NCBI GenBank assembly: GCA_016584305.1
Contig: JACEEZ010016177.1
Location: forward strand, 45,001 to 109,000
Reading direction: 5' to 3'
DNA from: Chionoecetes opilio
Taxonomy: Eukaryota; Arthropoda; Malacostraca; Decapoda; Majidae
Length of the DNA stretch: 64,000 bases
In this document: positions 50,847 through 60,419 of the stretch, piece after piece
Layout: each line of letters opens with the position of its first letter
Position numbering within the stretch: the stretch's first letter is position 1
Position numbers and translations under genes: made by a program
The notes under the pieces: model-generated
The model's input: the letters and a program-made list of their open reading frames with translations, nothing else
Databases searched by the model: none
Told to the model about the DNA's origin: nothing

Positions 50847-50850
<4 letters not shown>
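48844..50850 (+). CDS. Asn-rich secreted or membrane protein (unrecognised), three exons
   Basis: Exons 48844-49783, 50442-50536 and 50799-50850, all GT-AG. Total is 1087 nt (3n+1), about 361 residues. It starts with a strong signal peptide, MKGLMMVCVLLLVLVVLTKT then WAEG. Just after, in a G-rich stretch (about 48925-48945), one base too many shifts the frame to LVQRLTDDLEAVLEDFLVAR. Next come Thr/Ala-rich repeats (ETASMRISRRVSEG, KTAF..), three repeats of the type AERDVKTAERDVETAG, a furin-like site RAKR before QIVPNVIYRR, a hydrophobic segment AYISFVVNAIAMVVNINNN and an Asn repeat region. Exon 2 gives PGGKRRRREAITS and exon 3 ends KLLMEGWKIAGA, stop TGA. The hydrophobic segment followed by an Asn-rich tract recalls arthropod-specific proteins, but I cannot name a family. 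The single frameshift may be a sequence error. Confidence 0.65.
49817..50097. mobile_element. MITE-like element with GGGTAGA repeats, in the gene's intron 1
   Basis: The ends CACACTCTCAGAAATAAGGG and the complement of CCTTTTTTTCTAAGTGTG are inverted. The interior has many AAGGGTAGA / TCTACCCTT words in both orientations. Borders are approximate. Confidence 0.6.
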
Positions 50851-50891
<41 letters not shown>

Positions 50892-50957
50892 GTAGCTGCC
50901 GAACCGTACGCCCACAACCCCAATCGCACGCCCAGAACGTAAAGCTAATAACACGTG

Positions 50958-51007
<50 letters not shown>

Positions 51008-51122
51008 TGTGTACCGAGCAGTGTACACAAAACTGTATCAATTTTTACCCTTTCTGTGTACATAAATAACGAGTGTACACATATCTGTTTCCGTGTGTAC
51101 TTGAGAGAGAGAGAGAGAGAGG

Positions 51123-51183
<61 letters not shown>

Positions 51184-51184
51184 C
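50721..51184. repeat. (CT)n and (GA)n microsatellite cluster
   Basis: CT repeats at 50721-50793 form the polypyrimidine tract of the last exon (acceptor AACAG). GA repeats start directly at the TGA stop (50848-50890) and recur at 50960-51003 and 51102-51180. Confidence 0.95.
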
Positions 51185-51304
51185 ATGCCCTAGATCACAA
51201 TAAGGAAAAGGGTGGAGGCTCACTCATTATAATTCCCGATCACCATAACACAACCTTCCATACGACACTCCTTACTTCAGTCCAGTGGTGAGCGGCAGTG
51301 AAAC

Positions 51305-51515
51305 AGCTCCGGGGTGTGTGTTTCAGGGTGTGTTTCAAGGTGTGTGAGGGTGTGTGTTGCAGGGTGTTTCAGGGTGTGTGTTGCAGGGTGTTTCAGGGTG
51401 TGTTTCAAGGTGTGTGAGGGTGTGTGTGTTGCAGGGTGTTTCAGTGTGTGTTTCAAGGTGTGTGAGGGTGTGTGTGTTGCAGGGTGTTTCAGGGTGTGTG
51501 TAGGTGTGTTCTGAG
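51305..51515. repeat. Minisatellite of GGTGTGTTTCAAGGTGTGTG / TTGCAGGGTGTTTC units
   Basis: About 200 bp of imperfect tandem units upstream of the next gene. The Cys-Val open frame is an artefact. Confidence 0.8.
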
Positions 51516-51851
51516 GCTGAGGAGAGAGAGAGACTGAGACAAAGGAAGGAAGGAAGGAAGGAGGGAGAAAAATTATAACAAGGGAACGAGGGAAGTAGTT
51601 AAGTTTAAGTGTGAGATAGTGTTTGAAGTAAGACTAAGTGTTTCGAACCAACGCAGAAAAAAAAAAAATCGTGCCAACGCAGAAAAAAACCTGAGTAAGA
51701 TTCATATTCACACACACTAAAAAATAAGGTTGTTGCGTTGTTGATATAAGGAAAATCTAACGTCATTCAGTCGTGTTTCATTCTTCATTCGGTATTCAGG
51801 TCGCTCGTTGTATAAAAAAAGTTTGGGTTAGTAAATTTCTTCGCTTTGAAA

Positions 51852-54800
51852 ATGTTACACAAGGCAAGAAACTATTGGATGGTGATGTTAATAATGACTG
51901 CTCTGTGTGTGGTGAGAGTTATGAGCTCTTGTCACCACCATCACCATCACCACGAGGACGTCACCACAAGACCTCACCACCACGGGAACAACACCACCAG
52001 TTATTATCAAAAGAGCAGCTATATATACAAGGACATCACCACCAGACCTCACCACCATCAAAACACCACCTGTTATCATCACCACCATCACCACCACGAG
52101 GATGTCACCACCAGACATCATCACCAACACAAGAACAACACCACCAATTATCATCATCACCACAAGAACTCAAACTTCCCTCTGTACACCACCACAACCT
52201 CCTCCCGCAGTATCCTCTCCACCCCCTCCTTCAGGCATGACCAAAGGGGATCCTCTCGCAGCAGAAGGGCGTTTAGGATGGTTAGTCCCCAGCGCGTGGT
52301 TCCTCGTAATGCAGATAATACCAAAGACGAGGACGATCAAACAACACAGGCGCCTCTACATCTTGTTACTGTGGTGTATTCTGAAGAGGAGGAGGAGGAG
52401 GTGCTGGAAGAAGAAGAAGAGGAGGTGCTGGAGGAGGAGGAGGAGGAGGAGGAGGAGGAGGAGGTGATGGAGGAGGAGGAGGAGGTGATGGAGGAGGAGG
52501 AAGAGGGGGTGATGGAAGAAGAGGAGGAGGAGGGGATAGAAGAGGAGGAGGAGAAGGCAGAGAAAACAGATATGATAGATGGTTTCAATGGCACAAAAAG
52601 TAATAAGGAGAAGGTGGTACAGGAGGAGGAGGAGAGAGAGAGAAGGAAGAGGAGGAGGAGGAGGAGGTGATGGAAGAGGAGGAAAGGAAAAGAGATATGA
52701 TAAATGGTTTCAATGGCACTATAAATAACGAGGAGCAGGAGGTGGTACAGGAGGTAGAAGAGGGAAAGATGGAAGAGGAAGAACAACAAAGAAAAGATAA
52801 TGACCATGAAGAACCGAAACTAAAAGAAGATGAACCAGAGGATGAGAAAGACAGAACCTCCTCAACCACCACCACCACTACCTCTTCCACCACCACCACC
52901 ACCACCTCCTCCTCCACAACACCCACCACCACCACCACACAGATCCCACACCACGAAGCCCTTGTAGCAAATCCTTCATTCACCACACCCTCAGCCCTTC
53001 TGCAGGACCCTCTTTACAGCACACTGAGGGACCTTTGGCAACACCACATCCCCGTGCAGGAGGTCCCAAGCGAGGTCTTCGAGGAATCACACTCTTTGCA
53101 GGACTTCGCATCACGTTTAGGGAACCCAGCATCTATTAGTGTCCCTTGGTCCCCTGTGGCTTCCTACGGCTTCCCTGTGTCTATGAGTGACCTTGGGAAC
53201 GGCTACATGCTGGAACCGGCGTCTATCAAGGCCTCGTTCCCAGCACCTAGCGAGTTTTCACCTTCAGGAGTGAACTTTTCTCAATACACCTTCAATGATT
53301 TGGTTCAGACGTCCTCTACTCCTGTAAAGCCAACTACCGGCCTGGACCTCCCTCTACACGGCTCCCTGGCTTCCTCTACATCAGGAGGAACTAGTAACGG
53401 CACGCCCTTCCCTCTTTACGTCAACAGGGATGGGGCGGGGAATCTAGTCCTCAAAAACCCGTATGATCATCGCTTTGTTGTGTTGGGGATCAGAACCGGA
53501 CCACCTGACGTCACTCCCACCCCGACGAAGGCAAGCAAAGACCCTAATAACTACAGGACTATAAGGATCAGGCTTCTTGGGGACAACGCAGAGGCAGAAA
53601 CACAGTCACAGCCGCCCATAGAGCCTGACTACACCACCATCACGCTGCACACTGGACGACAGCCGCCACAGCAGGAAGTACAGCATAACACACCGATCTT
53701 TTACTCGAACATCCCGACGGAGGTACACTACAAGCCTCCACAACAACAACACCCTTCATCGGCCTCAACACCCTTCCAGACACACCCTCCTCCTCGCCAC
53801 CACCACCACGATCCTTCCTCACAACACCCTTCATCGGCCTCAACACCCTTCCAGCCACATCCTCCTCACCACCACCACCACACCACCACGATCCTTCCTC
53901 ACAACACCCTTCATCGGCCTCAACACCCTTCCAGCCACACCCTCCTCACCACCACAACCACCAAGATTCTTCCTACCACTCCTCACACACGCCTCCTGTT
54001 CGCTTCCCTTCCCCTAACCGTAACTTCCACCCACATCAACCTTTCTCCCTTCTCCCTGTCGCGTCCAGCTTCCCCACCGCCTCAGGACCTCCTCAGCTCG
54101 CCCATGAACGGTTTGCGATTCACTACCTCCCTTCTGAGTCCTCGGGAGGGGGTGCACAGAGAGGCGATGGACTAAAATCGACATTTGCTGTTTTCCATGA
54201 AGGGTCGCCGCAGTTTCCAGCTAACGAAGGAGTCACTCACAATGCAGGGACGTCCTACACAAATCTACATGACTCTACCGCCACTCTCCCCAACACAGGA
54301 GGATCTCAGAGCGACGGGGGATCCTACACTGTGCAGTCTAGCTATGTAGGATACGATGATACTACTGGAGGAGGAGGAGGAGGAGGACTAGGAGGAGGAG
54401 GAGGAGGGTTTGGAGGTGGAGGTGGAGAAAGAGATGCAGGTTTTCATGATATTCTCCGAGGCATCACAGGACAGATGAACAAAGGCCTTCACAGCATCCG
54501 AGGCCACGTTAATAAGGGTCTTCAGGAGCTACTCGACCAAGGGGACATTAAGAACCTCAGGGATACGCTCCAGGAAGGCGATCTGTCCAGCCTCGTCAGC
54601 ACCAGCGTCAAAAAGGTAAACAACAGACTGAATCACCTGGTGGGGCCTTTACATAACCAGATGGAGACCTCCTTCACCTCCACCGTGGACCTCCTCAGGG
54701 GCGTGTACGATACCATGCTGCCCGGGGACTACTTCGATAAGGTCCTGACGCTCCTCGCTATCATCGCCTTCATCGTTTTCGTCCACGTCCGTGTGTCGCT

Positions 54801-56126
54801 CATGGTCTCGTCTCTCTCGCAGTCTTCCCTCACCCTCGGGTTCCTAAGACACGTTCAGGGTCTTTTGAGCGCTTGGAGGGAGGATGACAGGTTCAGGAGA
54901 GTGTTTGAGGTGGCTGCTGAGGTGCACGAGGCCGTTGAGGAGTGGACGGAGGCGCAGGTGTACACGCCAGGGGCACTGTCCTCGAAGCTACCTCTCTACG
55001 ACTCCCTGGCTAGCTTATTCACCTTCGAGGACAAGAGTGAGGGTGAGGACGAAGACGAAGACGAAGACGAGGAAGAGGCCGAGGACGAGGATGGTGACGA
55101 TGATGATGGTGGTGGAGGTGGTGACTTCTTTGACCAAATGTTCCTCAAGAAAGCTTTGTTCTTGGACGTAGGACGGACAGATAGCTTTGACACTCTTAAC
55201 ACCACCTCTATGGCTGCAAATCCTTCCTCCTACTCCCCTTCCGCCCCACAAACCACCTCCTCCTCACCTTCCACCCCACAAACCACCACCTCCTCCTCCT
55301 CCAAGAACATGACAAAGGCACTTCTTCAGGAGGTGGAGGAGCTAGCACGTCTCGGCGCCACCCTGGTGGACGCCGCCCTGCACCTGGGTCCTCACGTGTG
55401 GTCCCCCTCCGGCGCCTCCTGCCTTCAGCGGCCTCTGTGTGACCTCAACGAGCGCAGTGACCAGCTGGGTGGCCTCGCAGCCTTCGTCTTCCCCTTCGTC
55501 AGGTAGGAAATGGTGTGACAGACACAGACACAGACACACACACACACACACACACACATGATTTTTGTAGGGTAAATTTCCAGTTTGACACCAAATTCAC
55601 TTTGGTGGACGATTTTTTTCTTTCTGGTGAGATTTGATGTGTTTTGAAGTAATCTGATTATTTCTGTCGCAAATTGCTTTTTATTTTTATTTTTTTATGT
55701 GTGTGTGTGTGTGATGTGTGTGATTTGCGACAAAATAAAAAAATAAAAAATTGAACCTTACCGAACCTATACCAAACCTAACCTTTAATTAACTTTATAT
55801 AAAAATAAAAAAAATAAAAAAATATATATATATATTAACGACAGAAACGGTTAGCAGATTAATTCAAAACGCATCAAAACTCACCAGAAAAAAAGTTTCG
55901 TCCACCAAAGTGAATTCGGTGTCAAACTGGAATAATACCTCCTGTGGTAGGTACTAACGCCCTTTTCCTGCCTTTTCCCCACAGTACCGGCGTCTCGTGG
56001 GTGGTTCGACCCCCGGAAGACGTGATGGACCTGCTGGAGATGCTGCGGCCCCTGTGGCTCTCGGGGACTCACAGCCTGGGCGAGGGATGCGGCCGTATAC
56101 ACACCTGTCCGGCACCCATGATCTAA
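51852..56126 (+). CDS. Giant His/Glu/Thr-rich secreted or membrane protein (unrecognised)
   Basis: Exon 1 is 51852-55502 (donor GTAGGA) and exon 2 55985-56126 (acceptor CCACAG), about 1263 residues. A signal peptide (MLHKARNYWMVMLIMTALCV) is followed by His-rich HHHHHHHEDVTTR repeats, an acidic (GAG)n-coded tract (52385-52660) and a repeated GFNGT(K/I) motif. A Thr/Ser mucin-like stretch follows, then a more complex region (YRTIRIRLLGDNAEAETQ) and His/Pro repeats QHPSSASTPFQPHPP. Later come Gly-rich sequence, an amphipathic segment (GLHSIRGHVNKGLQELL), a transmembrane helix (VLTLLAIIAFIVFVHVRV, about 54745-54800) and another acidic tract. The C-terminus has paired Cys (CLQRPLCDLNE ... CGRIHTCP). 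The frame shifts twice, near 52620-52667 (GAG tract) and 53866-53890 (CAC tract). Composition stays coherent after each shift, so indels in repeats or sequence errors are likely. Function unknown. The C-terminal pattern resembles DM4/DM12-like arthropod domains, only weakly. Confidence 0.65.
55565..55938. mobile_element. Fold-back MITE, copy A (intron of the giant gene)
   Basis: The left arm CCAGTTTGACACCAAATTCAC / TTTGGTGGACG and right arm CGTCCACCAAAGTGAATTCGG / TGTCAAACTGG are inverted over about 100 bp (also TGGTGAGATTTGATG with CATCAAAACTCACCA). The interior is AT- and GT-rich. Confidence 0.85.
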
Positions 56127-56350
56127 ATAGTAGTAATAGTGATCTAAATAGTAGTAATAGTGATCTAAATAGTAGTAATAGTGATCTAAATAGTAGTAAT
56201 AGTAGTAATAGTAGTAATAGTGATCTAAATAGTAGTAATAGTGATCTAAATAGTAGTAATAGTGATCTAAATAGTAGTAATAGTGATCTAAATAGTAGTA
56301 ATAGTGATCTAAATAGTAGTAATAGTAGTAATAGTAGTAATAGTCGTAAT
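56117..56350. repeat. 18-bp minisatellite (TAGTAATAGTGATCTAAA)
   Basis: About 12 units. The first unit contains the stop codon of the giant gene (TAA at 56124-56126). Confidence 0.9.
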
Positions 56351-56359
56351 AGTGGTACA

Positions 56360-56559
56360 TTTTCAGATGAACACCGAACTTCCTTTGGTGGACGAAACTT
56401 CTTTTTTTCTGGTGAGTTTTGATGTGTTGTGAATTAATCTACTAACCGTTTCTGTCGCAAATCACTTTTTTTTCCTTTTTTTTGTGATTTGCGACAAAAA
56501 TCATTGAAAAACAAATTGAACCCAACCGAACCTATACCTAACAAAACCTAAATACCTAA

Positions 56560-56594
<35 letters not shown>

Positions 56595-56700
56595 ATTTGC
56601 GACAGAAACGGTTAGCAGATTAATTCAAAACACATCAAAACTCACCAGAAAAAAAGAAGTTTCGTCCACCAAAGTGAATTCGGTGTCAAACTGGAAATTT
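56360..56700. mobile_element. Fold-back MITE, copy B
   Basis: Same family as 55565-55938: CTTTGGTGGACGAAACTTC and its inverted form at the right end (GTCCACCAAAGTGAATTCGG). A poly-A stretch of about 30 lies in the centre (56560-56591). Confidence 0.85.
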
Positions 56701-57439
56701 ACCCACCTGTCCACTTATACCACACCTGTAATCCACCTAAGCCTCGTCCACCCTCCACGCACTTGGAGCTCCACCGCCACACCTGTTTCGCTCCAGCCGA
56801 TTGTGATTGTCTCTCGTTTCCTTTAATTGGAATTAGTTTTTTCTTTCCCTCGAGTAATGTGGTAATGTGAAGGTTAATGACGAAAGGTTAATGGCGAAGG
56901 TTAATGGTAATGTTAGGCGAAGGTTAAGGGTAATGTTAGGCGAAGGTTAAGGGTAATGTTAGGCGAAGGTTAATGGTAATGTTAGGCGAAGGTTAATGGT
57001 AATGTTAGGCGAAGGAAGGTTATTAAATGTTGATAAATGTTTCCTGTTGTGTTTCTGTTCCGTTTTCCGTTTTTTTATAAATTATTTTGTTTTGCTTTTG
57101 CGTTTTTTTTATCATTTAATTTTATTCGTTTTTCTTGAAGTGTAAGTTCACATTCAAATTCAGTAAATTCAGTTCACACAATTTCAAGCTTTACTGTTTT
57201 CCCTATCTATGTCTCTTATTTCTCTCTATCCTTCCACACGACATTAATTTTTTTTTTTCAGTTCACGCAGTTTAAAGTTTTGCTGTTTGTAACACTATTT
57301 CTTTCTTTCCTTCAATACGACATTTTTTTAAATAACCATAAAATCAATACAGAAGTTTCAGTCACCGTTATTTCTCTCTTTCCTTCTACATGTCATTTAA
57401 AAACCATAATCATAACAGAAATCTACACCAGCATTATAA
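56701..57439. other. Intergenic / upstream region
   Basis: No gene supported. A short minisatellite (GGTTAATGGTAATGTTAGGCGAA, about six units) lies at 56870-57020. Further downstream a partly repeated text with CTTTCCTTC and ACGACATT occurs at 57215-57400. Confidence 0.5.
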
Positions 57440-58486
57440 ATGTCAGGCAGGCACAGGAGACACACCAGGACATCGAGACACTCCACCAAACCTTCGCCGG
57501 CGCACCACCACACCGGCGCCACCAACAAGAAGGGCGGGAGTACCTCGGGGGGCGATGAGGAGGGCAACAGCAGTACCCAAGCCACTACAGACGAAGACAC
57601 TGATCTTTCCACACCCACCCAGTCCACAAGCATCCCTGAAACGCATGCTGGCTTCTCGCAATCTAATGGTAACGAGTCTCCTGCTAAGACCTATTCAAAT
57701 ACAGCCTCTTCTAATACCTTCCCCTCCTCCTCTGCTAACACCTCTTCAAACTCTACCGCCAATCCCTTCTCCTCCTCCTCCATTCCTCCTCCCTGTGGAT
57801 CACACGAGGAGCCCTGTGGAAACCCAGAATGTAAGGATAATTTATGGAAACGTTGGATGCTCTCTACCTCCTCCTCCTTATCCTTACCCTCCATCCCCCC
57901 AACCACCATCCCCTCAACCACCATCCCCTCAACCAGCATCCCCTCCTCATCCTCCACTACTAACTCCTCCACCGACACCACTAACACATCCACCGGACCG
58001 CCTGTAGGGAGCCACGAGGAACCTTGCGGAAAGTTAAGTTGCCTCAATAAGATTAGGGACCATTGGAAGAAGCTGGGTATTGTTGTAGGTAATCCTGAGT
58101 TCCCCCTTCGCCCCTACCTCGCTCCTCCCTCTCAACACAGCTTCCCTTTCAAGGCTGTAGAGGGGGAAAAGAGGTATACTGGAATGAAGAGGGTGGAAAA
58201 AGAGGGGAGAGGAGAGAAACCACCCAAAAAGAAAGTTAAGAAAGAGAAAGTAAAAAAGGCAAAAAGGAAAATATTGGAAAGGAAGATGGAGAAAGACGAT
58301 GGAGAAGATGATGAACCGGAAAACCTGGATGATGAACGGCCTAAGAAGAAAGTAAAGAAAGGTAAGGAAAAGGAACGTAAAGAAAAGGGACATCATAATA
58401 GGAAAAGTCCAGGAAAAGAACGAAAAGGAGGAAGGAAGAGGAAGGAGGGAAACAAGGAAGAACACGGAAAGAAGGTAAGAAAGTAA
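57440..58486 (+). CDS. Ser/Thr-rich to Lys-rich protein with repeated SHEEPCG motif (unrecognised)
   Basis: A single open frame of 348 residues runs from ATG 57440 to TAA 58484-58486. The N-terminus is basic and hydrophilic (MSGRHRRHTRTSRHS), then Ser/Thr/Asn-rich. Two copies of a small motif occur about 75 residues apart: PPCGSHEEPCGNPEC followed by NLWKRW, and PPVGSHEEPCGKLSC followed by IRDHWKKLG. The last 120 residues are strongly basic (PKKKVKKEKVKKAKRK, RPKKKVKKGKEKERK). No signal peptide is visible, so either it is intracellular or nuclear, or the first exon lies upstream and is not found. It lies in the same orientation as its neighbours. The motif repeat argues that it is real coding sequence. 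Function unknown. Confidence 0.6.
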   Translation: MSGRHRRHTRTSRHSTKPSPAHHHTGATNKKGGSTSGGDEEGNSSTQATTDEDTDLSTPTQSTSIPETHAGFSQSNGNESPAKTYSNTASSNTFPSSSANTSSNSTANPFSSSSIPPPCGSHEEPCGNPECKDNLWKRWMLSTSSSLSLPSIPPTTIPSTTIPSTSIPSSSSTTNSSTDTTNTSTGPPVGSHEEPCGKLSCLNKIRDHWKKLGIVVGNPEFPLRPYLAPPSQHSFPFKAVEGEKRYTGMKRVEKEGRGEKPPKKKVKKEKVKKAKRKILERKMEKDDGEDDEPENLDDERPKKKVKKGKEKERKEKGHHNRKSPGKERKGGRKRKEGNKEEHGKKVRK

Positions 58487-58983
58487 CCTGAATAAGGAGG
58501 AATGAAGGAGCACGCAAAGAAGCAGGTATCGAAAAGGAAAAAAAACCCACTTTCTTTTCCTCTTTCGTGAGTGACTTCGAAATCGCTGAATCCTTATAGC
58601 TATCATTATCATCCCTATTATCATTATTACTATTGTTCTTACTATTATTAACACTGCTACTATTACTACTACTATACTATTACCCTGAAGAGTAAGATTC
58701 CGAAAAAAAGGAAGTGAAAAAAAGAGAAAAAAAGAGAGAAAAAAGGCAGAGGTGATTGAGTCATTTTAATTAAAGGACAGGAAGGGTAGCCAGGTGTATA
58801 CAGGTGACAGATCCTCCGTTACCTTCCTCCTCCCTCCTTCCCTCCCTTCCTCCGTCATTTCTCTCCTCTCTCCTTACTCCTCATCCATAACCAAAGTAAT
58901 GAACATGTTATACTGAGTGGGTCTCCTCCTCTCCTCTCCTCTTCCTCCTCCTCCTCCTCCTTCTCTTCCTCTCCTCCTCATGC

Positions 58984-59118
58984 ATTACGAAGATACGGTG
59001 AACAACTTGCCTATCAGAGGATTACATAGAAGGAGGAAGAGGAGAAGGAGGAGGAAGAGGAAGAGGAGAAGAAGAAGGAAGAGGAGGAGGGAGGGAGTTC
59101 CGGTTTGCTCCTGAAGTC
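58984..59118 (+). repeat. GTGAACAACTTGCC cassette, copy 1
   Basis: A segment with ACGGTGAACAACTTGCCTAT, CAGAGGATTACATAGAAGG, a GAGGAAGAGG tract and GGAGTTCCGGTTTGCTCCTG, repeated at 60001-60157. In frame it reads TVNNLPIRGLHRRRKRRRR. It could be an exon, but I see no proof. Confidence 0.6.
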
Positions 59119-59214
59119 AGTTCTTACCTCAGTCGCTGACATTCATCTCCTCTTCCTCCTCCTCGTCTTCCTCCTCCTCCTACAAGCAGCACGTGTTGTT
59201 GTTTTACCAAAGGA

Positions 59215-59670
59215 GAGGAAAAGGGAAGAAAGAGGAAAAGTGGGAGAAGAAAGTAGTGAGCAAAGAAAAAAAAAAATAGAAAAGGAGAAAGGAAAAAATA
59301 GAAAAGGGGAAAGGAGAAAATAGAAAAGGAGAAAGGAAAAAATAGAAAAGGAGAAAGGAGAAAAATAGAAAAGGAGAAAGGAAAAAAAGAGAAAAGGAGA
59401 AAGGAGAAAGGAGAAAAATAGAAAAGGAGAAAGGAAAAAATAGAAAAGGAGAAAGGAGAAAAATAGAAAAGGAGAAAGGAAAAAAATAGAAAAGGAGAAA
59501 GGAGACAAATCGAAAAGGAGAAAGGAGAAAAAATATAAAAAGAGAAAGGAAAAAAATAGAAAAAGAGAAAGGAGAAAAAATAGAAAAGGAGAAAGGAAAA
59601 AAATAGAAAAGGAGAAAGGAAAAAAAATAGAAAAGGAGAAAGGAGAAAAAAAGAAAGGAGACAAAAAAAA
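59215..59670. repeat. GAAAAGGAGAAAGGAAAAAA minisatellite
   Basis: About 25 imperfect purine-only units of 15-21 bp. Long Phe/Ser/Leu minus-strand open frames across it are artefacts. Confidence 0.9.
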
Positions 59671-60000
59671 ATAAAAAACATACAAGAATCTAAACAAACA
59701 AGAGAGGAAATAGAAAAAAATAAAGTGTATAAGAAAAAACAAAGAAAAAGAAAGCTTACCAGATGAAAACTAAATAAAAAACGAACGTAAGAAAACGAAA
59801 ACAAGAAAATTTTGACAGTGAGTGAAAGAAAGCGAGAAAAAGAAAATGACAGAAAAAGTGAGATAGTAAACAAGCAAGACACGAATGTAAGATAGTGTCG
59901 TAGTGGATAAAAGAAAAAGTGGATTGAAAGCTGTTTGTTGGGTGGATTGAAGTGGATAAACACACCACACACGCACACACATGCGTTTATGTGTGTATTT

Positions 60001-60157
60001 CAGAGATAGAAACGGTGAACAACTTGCTTATCAGAGGATTATATAGAAGGAGGAAGAGGAGGAGAAGGAGGAGAAGAGGAAGAGGAGAAGTGGAAGAGGA
60101 AGAGGAGAAGGAGAAGAAGGAAGAGGAGGAGGGAGGGAGTTCCGGTTTGCTCCTGAA
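60001..60157 (+). repeat. GTGAACAACTTGC cassette, copy 2
   Basis: Second copy of 58984-59118. Here it is preceded by GTGTGTATTTCAG, an acceptor-like sequence, and reads EIETVNNLLIRGLYRRRKR in frame. Confidence 0.6.
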
Positions 60158-60419
60158 AAAAAATCACAAAACTGGAAAATGGGAAAAAAAAGTTTGAAGA
60201 AGACAAAATAACCATATACATTTTTTCGAAGTGAGACAAAATCAATTACAGTGATTTTACACCTTTGCGGTTTTTTACATTTTTTCTATAGTTAAAAAAA
60301 ATTATAGCAATGTACCGTTAACCTGTGAAAATAATTATTCCTCCTATAGAACTAATAGTAGTAGTAACGAAAGAAAAAATACTACTCTACCTATTCTATG
60401 AACTAAAACGTGTACGATA

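Noticed and set aside
59124..59978. Minus-strand Phe/Ser/Leu open frame of about 284 codons, resembling a membrane protein
   Set aside because: It is the complement of the purine-only GAAAAGGAGAAAGG minisatellite; hydrophobicity follows from TTT/TCC/CTT codons.
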